Assembly (NCBI RefSeq): GCF_003335085.1
Contig: NZ_QPEJ01000018.1
Span: forward strand, 744,001-808,000
Source: Polaribacter sp. WD7
GTDB taxonomy: Bacteria; Bacteroidota; Bacteroidia; Flavobacteriales; Flavobacteriaceae
Direction of reading: 5' to 3'
Length of the DNA stretch: 64,000 nt
Below are positions 34,216 through 42,649 of this stretch, in pieces. The position numbers and the translations under genes were made by a program. The stretch's first letter is position 1. Every line of letters begins with the position of its first letter. The notes below the pieces were generated by a model that did no database searches, was not told the DNA's origin, and saw nothing but the letters and a program-made list of their open reading frames with translations.

Positions 34216-36177
34216 ATGGAGAACGCTAAAGCAAATTTATTAACAGATTGGTTACCAACAACAAACAAAGAAGTAAAGTTACGTGGTTGGGAAGAGTTGG
34301 ATGTAATTTTGTTTAGTGGAGATGCATATGTAGACCATCCTTCTTTTGGGCCAGCAGTAATTGGCCGTATTTTAGAAAGCTACGGTTTGCGAGTTGCCAT
34401 TGTGCCACAACCAAGTGTACATGATAATTTACAAGATTTCACCAAATTAGGGAAACCTCGTTTGTTTTTTGCAGCGACTGGAGGTTGTATGGACCCTATG
34501 GTTTCGAATTATACAGCTAGCAAAAAAAGAAGAGATAAAGACGCTTACACTCCAAATGGTGATAAAGGGTTTAGACCAGATTATGCTACTTCTGTATATT
34601 CTAAGATTTTAAAAGAAAAGTTTCCAGAAGTACCTATATTAATTGGTGGAATAGAGGCTTCATTAAGACGCGTAACACACTATGATTATTGGTCTGATAA
34701 ACTATTGCCAACCATTTTAGAAACCTCTAAAGCAGATATGTTGGTTTACGGAATGGGAGAACAACCTTTGCGAGAAATTGTAGAATTATTGCAAAAAGGA
34801 GTTCCGTTTTCGAGTTTAAAAAACATAAAGCAAACAGCAGTTTTAATTAACCCAAAAGAAGAGAAAGTTCCGGTTGTTAAAGATTGGGAAGATGTAGAAA
34901 TCAATTCTCATGAAGCTTGTTTAGCCGATAAGAAAACATTTGCCTCTAACTTTAAAGTTATAGAACAAGAATCTAACAAGTTAAAAGCTAGACGTATTTT
35001 TCAAAAAGTAGGAGATCAATTGTTGATGATTAATCCGCCTTTTCCAACAATGACAGAAGCAGAAATTGATGGTTCTTTTGACTTACCTTACACACGTTTG
35101 CCGCATCCTAAATATAATAAAAGAGGCCCTATACCTGCGTTTGAGATGATTAAATTCTCTATAAACATTCATAGAGGGTGTTTTGGAGGGTGTAGCTTTT
35201 GTACCATTTCTGCACATCAAGGTAAATTTATTGCCAGCAGAAGTCAAGAATCTGTTTTAAAAGAGGTAGATAAAGTAGCCAATATGCCAGATTTTAAAGG
35301 GTATTTGTCTGATATTGGCGGACCGTCTGCAAATATGTATCAAATGAAAGGTAAAGTGCAAGAAATATGCGACAAGTGTGTTGCTCCTTCTTGTATTTCT
35401 CCTGTTATTTGTTCTAATTTAGATACTTCTCATAAACCGTTAACAGAATTGTATCAAGCCGTAGATAAACATCCGAAGGTAAAAAAATCGTTTATTGGAA
35501 GTGGAATAAGACACGATATGTTAGTGCCTGAATTTAATAAAAACGCAGATGCAAAAGAGTTAGACGCTTATACAGAAGAAGTGATGACTAAGCATGTTTC
35601 AGGACGATTAAAAGTTGCACCAGAACATACCTCTGACCCTGTTTTAAAATTAATGCGAAAACCAAGTTTTACTTATTTTCATAAGTTTAAAGAACGTTTT
35701 GATAGAATAAATATGAAAAAACGGTTGAACCTACAATTGATTCCGTATTTTATTTCTAGTCATCCTGCAAGCGAAGTAGAAGATATGGCAAATTTGGCGG
35801 CAGAAACCAAAGACATGGGCTTTCAATTAGAACAAGTTCAAGGTTTTACGCCAACACCAATGACGGTTGCTACTGTAATTTATTACTCAGGATATCACCC
35901 GTATACGTTAAAACCAACACGAACACCAAAAACAAAAAAGGAAAAAGAAGATCAGCACAAATTTTTCTTTTGGTACAAAAAAGAAAACAAAGACTGGATT
36001 AGAAAAACATTGCATAAAGTTGGAAGACAAGATTTGTTACAAAAGCTTTTACCAGAAAATAAATCTTGGCAAAAAAACAAAAAAGCAAAACCTGCAAAAC
36101 ATACTTTTGATGATGCGATACCTTTTAACAAACGTAAGAAAAAGGTAAAAAGAACGTCTTCTAAAAAGAGAAGGTAG
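34216..36177 (+). CDS. ygiQ: YgiQ family radical SAM protein
   Basis: A 653-residue member of the YgiQ radical-SAM family. The 4Fe-4S motif CxxxCxxC is at C322, C326 and C329 in RGCFGGCSFCTISAHQGKF, preceded by the N-terminal YgiQ domain (FSGDAYVDHPSFG, GRILESYG). The DUF3362-type C-terminal region ends in a Lys/Arg-rich tail. The reaction catalysed by the family is not established. The open frame extends back to a TTG at 34189, but that lies within the promoter; ATG 34216 (MENAKANLLTDWLP) is the natural start. Confidence 0.93.
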   Translation: MENAKANLLTDWLPTTNKEVKLRGWEELDVILFSGDAYVDHPSFGPAVIGRILESYGLRVAIVPQPSVHDNLQDFTKLGKPRLFFAATGGCMDPMVSNYTASKKRRDKDAYTPNGDKGFRPDYATSVYSKILKEKFPEVPILIGGIEASLRRVTHYDYWSDKLLPTILETSKADMLVYGMGEQPLREIVELLQKGVPFSSLKNIKQTAVLINPKEEKVPVVKDWEDVEINSHEACLADKKTFASNFKVIEQESNKLKARRIFQKVGDQLLMINPPFPTMTEAEIDGSFDLPYTRLPHPKYNKRGPIPAFEMIKFSINIHRGCFGGCSFCTISAHQGKFIASRSQESVLKEVDKVANMPDFKGYLSDIGGPSANMYQMKGKVQEICDKCVAPSCISPVICSNLDTSHKPLTELYQAVDKHPKVKKSFIGSGIRHDMLVPEFNKNADAKELDAYTEEVMTKHVSGRLKVAPEHTSDPVLKLMRKPSFTYFHKFKERFDRINMKKRLNLQLIPYFISSHPASEVEDMANLAAETKDMGFQLEQVQGFTPTPMTVATVIYYSGYHPYTLKPTRTPKTKKEKEDQHKFFFWYKKENKDWIRKTLHKVGRQDLLQKLLPENKSWQKNKKAKPAKHTFDDAIPFNKRKKKVKRTSSKKRR

Positions 36178-36189
36178 TGGCGTTTAAGT

Positions 36190-37107
36190 CTAAAAAATAG
36201 AAGATTCTGTATCTGTTGTAAATTGCTCTAAAAAGTGCATGCCTTTATAAGAATTTCCTTTTTTATTAAGTTTTGGACTCCAAACAGCAATTGCATAATT
36301 ATCTGGATGAATGGCTATGATACCACCACCAACACCACTTTTTCCGGGTAAACCAACCCTAAAAGCAAACTCACCAGATTCATCATAAAAACCACAAGTA
36401 AGCATAATAGCATTTACCCTTTTTGCTTGACTGATGGTTAAAATATGATTTCCTTTTTGACATAAAAAATGTTCATCTGCCAAAAACAGAAAAACTTTAG
36501 AAAGTTCTTCGCAAGTCATTTCTATAGAACAAGTGTAAAAATAAAAATCTAAGACATCATCTATATTATTTTTAATGTTACCAAAAGATTTGATAAAATT
36601 ACATAGTGCTGTATTTCTATATCCTGTTTTCTTTTCTGATAAAGCAACTTTATCAGAATATTGTAAATCTGAGCTATGGCAAAGATCTCTACAGAAATTT
36701 AAAAAATCTTCTTTAGGATTTTTCAGATGACTGATTAAAACATCGCAAACAACAATAGCACCAGCATTAATAAATGGGTTTCTAGGTTTACCTAAATCTG
36801 CTTCTAGTTGTAGTAATGAGTTAAATGGATTACCAGAAGGTTCTACATCTACACGTTCCCATAATTTTTCTCCAACAATTTGATAAGCTAACGTTAAGGT
36901 TAGTATTTTAGATATACTTTGTATTGAAAATTTTTTATTGTAATCCCCAATTCCGTAAGAGGCTCTATCTGTTGTGGTAATATTTACACCAAAATTATCA
37001 GCAGAAACAGTACCTAATTCAGGAATGTAATCAGCTACATTTCCGGGGTCATCAATGTTTTTTAGCTTTTTGTAAATATTGTTGATGATGTCTTGATAAT
37101 TTTTCAT
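36190..37107 (-). CDS. glsA: Glutaminase
   Basis: A 305-residue serine-dependent glutaminase hydrolysing glutamine to glutamate and ammonia, with the beta-lactamase-like fold. The catalytic SxxK is S64-xx-K67 in FSIQSISKIL. The family blocks GNPFNSLLQLE and NPFINAGAI follow, then the late LPGKSGVGGGIIAI motif. The length is standard. It is convergent with ygiQ (12-nt gap). A TAGTTTTG-like -7 box is present on the minus strand about 20-27 nt upstream, without a clear -33. Confidence 0.96.
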   Translation of the reverse strand: MKNYQDIINNIYKKLKNIDDPGNVADYIPELGTVSADNFGVNITTTDRASYGIGDYNKKFSIQSISKILTLTLAYQIVGEKLWERVDVEPSGNPFNSLLQLEADLGKPRNPFINAGAIVVCDVLISHLKNPKEDFLNFCRDLCHSSDLQYSDKVALSEKKTGYRNTALCNFIKSFGNIKNNIDDVLDFYFYTCSIEMTCEELSKVFLFLADEHFLCQKGNHILTISQAKRVNAIMLTCGFYDESGEFAFRVGLPGKSGVGGGIIAIHPDNYAIAVWSPKLNKKGNSYKGMHFLEQFTTDTESSIF

Positions 37108-37151
37108 TAATGATTTTTTATATGCTCAAAACTATTAGAAAATTATGAAAT

Positions 37152-37180
37152 AAAAAAGGAACTACATTAGTGCAATTCCT
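37152..37180 (-). terminator. Probable lysS terminator
   Basis: On the minus strand an imperfect stem AGGAA-TGCA / TGTA-TTCCT is followed by a run of Ts. It lies 55 nt beyond the lysS stop. Confidence 0.6.
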
Positions 37181-37234
37181 CTTTTGTTATAAAATTTTTT
37201 AACGGTAATCTTTATAAAGTTTTTTTTCTTTTTG

Positions 37235-38932
37235 TTACAATACTTCTACAAACAAACCCTCGTCCGTTTTAGAAACTTTAGCAACTTCTTTTTTGGTTAA
37301 GCCTTTTATGGTTTTATCCCATTTTTTATTAGATAAACCAGATTGAGTTTTTAATGCTGTTAAATCAATCTTTTCAACTTTGGTAATTATTGCTAAAACT
37401 GCTTTTTCATCATCGTTTAATTCTACAGCAGGTGCTTTTTTCTCTGGTCTCATCTGCGGAAAAAACAATACTTCTTGTATAGATTGGTTATTGGTTAAAA
37501 ACATAATTAATCTGTCCATTCCAATTCCCATTCCTGAGGTTGGTGGCATGCCATATTCTAACGCTCTTAAAAAATCTTCGTCAATAAATCCAGTAGCTTC
37601 ATCATCGCCTTTGGCAGCTAATTTTAACTGATGCTCAAAACGTTCACGTTGATCAATAGGGTCATTCAATTCAGAATAAGCATTGGCAATTTCTTTACCG
37701 CAAACCATTAACTCAAAACGTTCTGTTAATTCAGAGTTTTCTCTATGCTCTTTACAAAGGGGAGACATCTCTTTTGGGTAATCTGTAATGAATGTAGGCT
37801 GAATGTAGTTTCCTTCGCATTTTTCGCCAAAAATTTCATCAATCAACTTTCCTTTCCCCATAGTTTCATCAACATCTATATGCATCGATTTTGCAGCGGC
37901 TCTAATTTCATCTTCAGTTTTGTTATAAATATCAAAACCTGTAAATTCTAAAATAGAATCGCGCATGGTAATGCGTTTATAAGGTGCTTTAAAATTAATT
38001 TTGTGTTCGCCAAAAGTAGCTTCAGAAGTTCCGTTTACGGCAATTGCACAATGTTCTAACAACTGCTCGCAAAAATCCATCATCCAATTGTAGTCTTTGT
38101 AAGAAACATAGATTTCCATGGCTGTAAATTCTGGATTATGAGTTCTGTCCATCCCTTCATTCCTGAAGTTTTTAGAGAATTCATAAACCCCGTCAAAACC
38201 ACCCACAATTAATCGTTTTAAGTACAACTCATTGGCAATTCTCATATATAAAGGAATATCCAAAGAGTTATGATGTGTAACAAACGGTCTTGCAGCTGCA
38301 CCTCCTGGAATAGGTTGTAAAACAGGTGTTTCTACCTCAAAATACCCAGCATTATTAAAAAAAGAACGCATTGCGTTAAATAACTTAGTTCTTTTTACAA
38401 AAACTTCTTTTACATGCGAATTTACTACCAAATCTGCATAACGTTGTCTGTAGCGCATTTCTGGATCATTAAACGCATCATATGTATTTCCTTCCGCATC
38501 TACTTTAGGTAAAGGTAAAGGTTTTAAGGCTTTAGAAAGCAATTTAAAATCTTTAACCATTACTGTTTTTTCGCCTACTTTTGTCGTAAATAATGTTCCT
38601 TCAATTCCTATAAAATCTCCTATATCTAAGAGTTTCTTATAGACATCATTATACAAGGTTTTATCTTCACCAGTACAAATTTCATCTCTATTAAAGTATA
38701 CTTGAATTCTACCTTCGCCATCTTGTAATTCTGCAAAAGAAGCTTTTCCTTGAATTCTACGAGACATTAACCTTCCAGCAATAATTACCTGTTTTTCATC
38801 AGAAAAGTTTTGTTTAATTTCCTTTGAATTAGAATTGATTGGAAATAAATCTGCAGGATAAGGATTGATACCTAAATCTCTTAATTTTGCTAGCTTTTCT
38901 CTACGTACAACTTCTTGTTCTGATAATTGCAT
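37235..38932 (-). CDS. lysS: Lysyl-tRNA synthetase, class II
   Basis: A 565-residue class II aminoacyl-tRNA synthetase charging tRNA-Lys. It has an N-terminal OB-fold anticodon-binding domain (GRLMSRRIQGKASFAELQDG), motif 2 in FRNEGMDRTHNPEFT and motif 3 in GMGIGMDRLIM. About 60 residues extend past the end of a typical LysS (ELNDDEKAVLAIITKVEKID onward), looking like a small winged-helix module. The start at 38932 is fixed by a strong promoter at 38967-38997; the longer frame would begin at the promoter itself. Confidence 0.96.
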   Translation of the reverse strand: MQLSEQEVVRREKLAKLRDLGINPYPADLFPINSNSKEIKQNFSDEKQVIIAGRLMSRRIQGKASFAELQDGEGRIQVYFNRDEICTGEDKTLYNDVYKKLLDIGDFIGIEGTLFTTKVGEKTVMVKDFKLLSKALKPLPLPKVDAEGNTYDAFNDPEMRYRQRYADLVVNSHVKEVFVKRTKLFNAMRSFFNNAGYFEVETPVLQPIPGGAAARPFVTHHNSLDIPLYMRIANELYLKRLIVGGFDGVYEFSKNFRNEGMDRTHNPEFTAMEIYVSYKDYNWMMDFCEQLLEHCAIAVNGTSEATFGEHKINFKAPYKRITMRDSILEFTGFDIYNKTEDEIRAAAKSMHIDVDETMGKGKLIDEIFGEKCEGNYIQPTFITDYPKEMSPLCKEHRENSELTERFELMVCGKEIANAYSELNDPIDQRERFEHQLKLAAKGDDEATGFIDEDFLRALEYGMPPTSGMGIGMDRLIMFLTNNQSIQEVLFFPQMRPEKKAPAVELNDDEKAVLAIITKVEKIDLTALKTQSGLSNKKWDKTIKGLTKKEVAKVSKTDEGLFVEVL

Positions 38933-38966
38933 TTTTTTCTGAAATTTCTGATGATTATTAAGTTGG

Positions 38967-38997
38967 CAAAGATACAATCAATAAAACTATTCCGCAA
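38967..38997 (-). promoter_or_regulatory. lysS promoter
   Basis: On the minus strand TTG (38997-38995), a 20-nt spacer and TATCTTTG (38974-38967) match the consensus. The predicted start leaves a 5' UTR of about 30 nt before the ATG at 38932. Confidence 0.8.
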
Positions 38998-39028
38998 TTG
39001 CTAGAATTTATAAAATAACCATAAAACA

Positions 39029-39058
39029 TTGTGATGTTACGAAATGGTTGTATATTTG
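39029..39058 (+). promoter_or_regulatory. Promoter of the putative small RNA
   Basis: TTG (39029-39031), a 19-nt spacer and TATATTTG (39051-39058) have the same spacing and -7 box as the tRNA-Asp promoter. No protein gene lies downstream on this strand before the terminator. Confidence 0.8.
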
Positions 39059-39062
39059 CGCG

Positions 39063-39170
39063 CTATTTAATGTTAAAATAGCAAACAGTTGTGTTGTTTT
39101 GTCACTTTCATAAAAGTGTCGTGGTTTTGTTAACCAATGGAAAGCTTCCCATACATGGGACGCTTTTTTT
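39063..39170 (+). ncRNA. Putative structured small RNA, about 108 nt
   Basis: A transcript from the promoter above would contain four hairpins in order: GCTATTT/AAATAGC (39062-39082), CACTTT/AAAGTG (39103-39118), TGGTT/AACCA (39122-39136) and a terminator. The terminator is AAAGC-t-TCCCAT / ATGGGA-c-GCTTT followed by Ts (39141-39170). No ORF longer than a few codons exists within it. It lies between divergent lysS and convergent DUF456, so it is not a leader of either. I could not match it to SRP RNA, 6S RNA or tmRNA motifs, so its identity is unknown. Confidence 0.65.
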
Positions 39171-39187
39171 GTTTACAGAAGTTGGTT

Positions 39188-39688
39188 CTAAAAGAAATTT
39201 CCTTTTACTTCCCAAAATTTAATTACAAATAAGATTACATACACTACAGCAATTGAAAACTTAATAGTTGCAGAAGTTAAAAACCCTAAAAAAGCTCCAA
39301 AAGAAGCTTTAATGGCTCTATTGGTATCTTTACTATCGTATAGTAACTCTCCAATAAGTGCTCCTAAAAAAGCACCAATAAGAATACCAAAAGGAATAGG
39401 AGAGAATAAGCCAATAAGTAAACCTATCGTTGTTCCGTAAACTCCGTATTTACTACCACCAAAGCGTTTTGTGCCAATAGCTGGAATAAGATAATCTAGA
39501 ATCCAAATAAGAATAGCCACAGCTAAAGTAATTCCTAAAAAAGTCCAATTCATAGGAATAACTGAGGTAAAATGTATTGCTAATAAACCCAACCAACCTG
39601 TTAATGGGCCAGGTAAAATTGGTAAAAAAGAACCAACAATACCCAATAGTACCAATACAAAGCCAAGAATTAATAAAAATATGTCCAT
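39188..39688 (-). CDS. DUF456 membrane protein
   Basis: A 166-residue inner-membrane protein with about five hydrophobic helices. The DUF456 signatures are visible: GIVGSFLPILPGPLTGWLGL at the N-terminus, the central DYLIPAIGTKRFGGSKYGVYG with its conserved Gly/Lys loop, and GLFSPIPFGILIGAFLGALIGEL. The function of the family is unknown. It is transcribed toward the small RNA terminator. Confidence 0.9.
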   Translation of the reverse strand: MDIFLLILGFVLVLLGIVGSFLPILPGPLTGWLGLLAIHFTSVIPMNWTFLGITLAVAILIWILDYLIPAIGTKRFGGSKYGVYGTTIGLLIGLFSPIPFGILIGAFLGALIGELLYDSKDTNRAIKASFGAFLGFLTSATIKFSIAVVYVILFVIKFWEVKGNFF

Positions 39689-39785
39689 AGTTCGTTATTT
39701 TTTAGACGATATATTTCTTCCTTTGTTACACTTTAATGATTATTATAAAATTAAATTTTAGTAATTTCACCCAATAAATATAGTG

Positions 39786-40262
39786 ATGTTCTTACGTATT
39801 CTTTTCTTTTTATGTGCATTAATTTTTATCACTTCGTGTGATAAATTTTCATTTTCAAAAAAAGAAAGCAGGCAAGCTATAGATACTATAGTAGATTTTT
39901 CTTCTGTAGATACGTATCCTTCTTTTAAAATTTGTGATTCGATTATTAATAAAGATAGAAAAGCGAATTGTTTTAGAACTACCGTTCATCAAAAAATTGG
40001 CAAGGAATTAGCGTATTATAAGTTGACAACAAAAGATTCTATTAATGCAGTTGTAACTGTAGCTATAATTATCAATTCTAAAGGCGAGTTTCAATTAGAG
40101 TCTATAGAATCATCTGAAAACATTAAAAATCAAATCCCTAAATTAGATAGTTTGTTAAAAGTGAGCATTAAAAATTTGCCTAAAATCTATCCTGCAATTA
40201 AAAGAGGGATACCAGTCACAACAAAGTATCAATTACCAGTAAGAATACAGCTAAGAGAGTAG
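39786..40262 (+). CDS. Hypothetical lipoprotein
   Basis: A 158-residue lipoprotein with signal ending FITSCDK. I do not recognise a family with certainty. The C-terminal half (IIINSKGEFQLESIESSE to KYQLPVRIQL) has the layout of a TonB-C-like domain, with a strand, a helix of spaced leucines, then a proline-containing stretch and LPVRIQL, so a distant TonB-C relationship is possible. A GTG at 39783 precedes the ATG; ATG 39786 is preferred. It converges on obg with a 1-nt gap. Confidence 0.7.
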   Translation: MFLRILFFLCALIFITSCDKFSFSKKESRQAIDTIVDFSSVDTYPSFKICDSIINKDRKANCFRTTVHQKIGKELAYYKLTTKDSINAVVTVAIIINSKGEFQLESIESSENIKNQIPKLDSLLKVSIKNLPKIYPAIKRGIPVTTKYQLPVRIQLRE

Positions 40263-40263
40263 T

Positions 40264-41253
40264 TTAATTCAGCATAGCCCAAAGTTTATCTTTCAATTCT
40301 AATAGACCTTGCTGTGCAACAGAAGAAATAAATATAGTGTCTACATCTTTAGGTAAATCAGCTTTAATTTCTGCCTTAAGTTCATCATCTAACATATCTG
40401 TCTTAGAGATAGCTAATACACGATCTTTGTCTAATAATTCTGGATTGTGTTTCTTGAGTTCGTTTACCAAAATTTCGTATTCTTTATTAATATCATCAGA
40501 ATCTGAAGGAACTAAAAATAATAAAGCAGAATTACGTTCTATATGTCTTAAAAAACGGTGTCCTAAACCTTTACCTTCTGCAGCACCTTCTATAATTCCG
40601 GGTATATCTGCCATCACAAACGTTTGATGATTTCGATATTCTACAATGCCAAGATTTGGTTTTAGTGTTGTAAAAGCGTAGTCTGCGATTTTAGGTTTTG
40701 CAGCAGTTAAAACAGATAATAAGGTAGATTTACCGGCATTAGGAAAACCTACTAGACCAACATCTGCCAGTATTTTTAATTCTATTCTAAACCAGCCTTC
40801 TAAACCGTCTATTCCTGGTTGGGCGTATCTAGGAGTTTGATTGGTAGAAGATTTAAAATTCCAGTTTCCAAGTCCGCCTTTGCCTCCTTTTAAAAGGATA
40901 ATTTCTTTACCATGTTCTGTAATCTCAAACAAAATTTCATCGGTATCTGCGTCTCTGATGATGGTTCCTAGAGGAACATCTATATACACATCTTCACCAT
41001 CATGACCAGTACTTCTACTTTTGCTACCTGCACCACCTTGAGTTGCTCTAAAATGACGTTTAAATTTTAAGTGAAATAAAGTCCACATATTTTTATCACC
41101 ACGTAAAATGATGTGTCCTCCGCGTCCGCCATCACCACCATCAGGACCACCTTTTGTAATGTACTTTTCTCTGTGCAAATGCGCAGAACCTTGTCCGCCT
41201 TTACCAGAAGATGCGTAAATTTTTATGTAATCAACAAAATTTCCTTCGGTCAT
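40264..41253 (-). CDS. obg: GTPase Obg/CgtA
   Basis: A 329-residue ribosome-assembly and stress-related GTPase. The glycine-rich Obg fold occupies about 1-158 ([30 protein letters not shown]), followed by the G domain: G1 GFPNAGKST (169-177), G3 DIPG in [11 protein letters not shown]4 ISKTD and G5 ISSVA. It lacks the optional C-terminal OCT extension. It shares a convergent 1-nt gap with the lipoprotein gene and follows the hpt-adk fusion on the same strand after 162 nt. In many bacteria obg is next to adk, as here. Confidence 0.97.
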   Translation of the reverse strand: MTEGNFVDYIKIYASSGKGGQGSAHLHREKYITKGGPDGGDGGRGGHIILRGDKNMWTLFHLKFKRHFRATQGGAGSKSRSTGHDGEDVYIDVPLGTIIRDADTDEILFEITEHGKEIILLKGGKGGLGNWNFKSSTNQTPRYAQPGIDGLEGWFRIELKILADVGLVGFPNAGKSTLLSVLTAAKPKIADYAFTTLKPNLGIVEYRNHQTFVMADIPGIIEGAAEGKGLGHRFLRHIERNSALLFLVPSDSDDINKEYEILVNELKKHNPELLDKDRVLAISKTDMLDDELKAEIKADLPKDVDTIFISSVAQQGLLELKDKLWAMLN

Positions 41254-41415
41254 AGTTTCTAAAATTTAAATTCAAAATAACTAACACTTATATGGTATTA
41301 GCTATTTTGAATCTTTAGTCATTTTTTATGTTGCATTTCCTATCTTAAAAGAACTAATAAAATTATTTTCTAAATTCTTAAAAATAAGATTCCTGTATAA
41401 GCAGAAAATTAAAAA

Positions 41416-42534
41416 CTAAAGTTTGTCAAATACTTCAGCAATTCTTTTTGTAATATCAGCAATAGAACCTACACCATTAACTCCGTAGTATTTGTTCTGT
41501 TCTTCAAAATAGTCTTTTAAAATGGCTGTTTTTGTGTTGTATTCATTAAAACGATTTCTAATTTTTGCTTCATCGGTATCATCCGTTCTTCCGCTAGTTT
41601 TTCCTCTTTCTAAAAGACGAGTAACCAAGATATCTTCTGGCACCTCTAAGGCAACCATTCCGTTAATTTGCTCTCCTTTTTCAGCTAAAAAATCATCTAA
41701 AGCTTCTGCTTGAGATTGTGTTCTTGGAAATCCATCAAAAATAAATCCGTTTGCTTTTGGGTTTTTTTCAACTTCGGCTTTTAGCATGTTAATGGTTACT
41801 TCATCAGGAACCAAATCACCTTCGTCCATATATTTTTTAGCTAACAATCCTAAATCGGTAGCATTTTTAATATTGAAACGAAATACATCTCCAGTAGAAA
41901 TATGCACTAGATTGTACATTTCTTTTAAAAATTCTGCTTGAGTTCCTTTACCTGCTCCTGGAGGGCCAAATAATACAATGTTTTTCATTTTTGGTGGTGT
42001 TGTTAATTGGTATATAGTTGAGTAGTTTCTTCCTAAACTGTTGTAATCTAATCCATAACCTACAATAAATTTATCTTCAATACTTTTTCCGATATAATCT
42101 ATGGGCAACTCTTTTTTGAATACGTCAGGTTTAAAAAATAACGTTGCAACCTTTAGTTGTTTTAAATTCTTGTTTCTAAAAATATTATAGATTTGTTGAA
42201 GCGTATTTCCGGTATCTATAATATCTTCTAATATAATTACTGTTCTACCTGTTAAGTCTTCGTTAATCCCTACAAGTTGTTTTACGTTTTCTGTAGAGGA
42301 TGTTCCGTTATATGACGAAAGTTTTACAAAAGAGACTTCACAATTTCCATGATATTCTCTAATAAAATCTGCAGCAAATAAAAAGCATCCATTTAAAATT
42401 CCTACAAAAATAGGGACTTCATCTTGTGGTAACTCTCTTTGTACTTGATTTGCTAAATGTTTTACAGTAGCAGCAATCTCATCCTTATTAATGTAAGGTT
42501 TAAAGTACAAATCATGAAGTTTGATAATGCTCAT
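41416..42534 (-). CDS. Hypoxanthine phosphoribosyltransferase-adenylate kinase fusion
   Basis: A 372-residue bifunctional protein. Residues 1-180 are a purine phosphoribosyltransferase (hypoxanthine/guanine salvage) with the PRPP loop VIILEDIIDTGNT (99-111). From M183 there is a complete adenylate kinase of the short-LID type, with Walker A GPPGAGKGT (190-198), HISTGDVFR and GFPRTQSQAEAL. The reading frame is continuous and there is no linker beyond a few residues (TTPPK). The fusion links purine salvage to AMP phosphorylation; it is not a sequencing artefact as far as one continuous frame can show. It has a -7 element immediately upstream. Confidence 0.94.
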   Translation of the reverse strand: MSIIKLHDLYFKPYINKDEIAATVKHLANQVQRELPQDEVPIFVGILNGCFLFAADFIREYHGNCEVSFVKLSSYNGTSSTENVKQLVGINEDLTGRTVIILEDIIDTGNTLQQIYNIFRNKNLKQLKVATLFFKPDVFKKELPIDYIGKSIEDKFIVGYGLDYNSLGRNYSTIYQLTTPPKMKNIVLFGPPGAGKGTQAEFLKEMYNLVHISTGDVFRFNIKNATDLGLLAKKYMDEGDLVPDEVTINMLKAEVEKNPKANGFIFDGFPRTQSQAEALDDFLAEKGEQINGMVALEVPEDILVTRLLERGKTSGRTDDTDEAKIRNRFNEYNTKTAILKDYFEEQNKYYGVNGVGSIADITKRIAEVFDKL

Positions 42535-42541
42535 TGTTTTG

Positions 42542-42549
42542 CAAATATA
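42542..42549 (-). promoter_or_regulatory. -7 element of the hpt-adk gene, near-leaderless
   Basis: The minus strand reads TATATTTG, ending 7 nt before the ATG, so the transcript would have a leader of about 3 nt. No spaced TTG was found. Confidence 0.45.
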
Positions 42550-42570
42550 CTAGCAATATACTGAATGTAA

Positions 42571-42624
42571 AAACCGTTTTCCTAATACCGAATTTACTTT
42601 GGTAGTTTTGTAGGAAAACGGTTT
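42571..42624 (-). terminator. secDF terminator
   Basis: A perfect 14-bp stem AAACCGTTTTCCTA / TAGGAAAACGGTTT with a 26-nt loop has Ts following on the minus strand. It separates secDF from hpt-adk. Confidence 0.75.
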
Positions 42625-42649
42625 CTAATTTATTTTAAAATTAGAACGA

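Noticed and set aside
38933-38977. Longer N-terminus of lysS
   Set aside because: It would start at the -7 element of the lysS promoter.
39063-39170. SRP (4.5S) or 6S RNA identity for the small RNA
   Set aside because: The conserved SRP tetraloop/asymmetric-loop sequence and the 6S central bubble layout are not seen.
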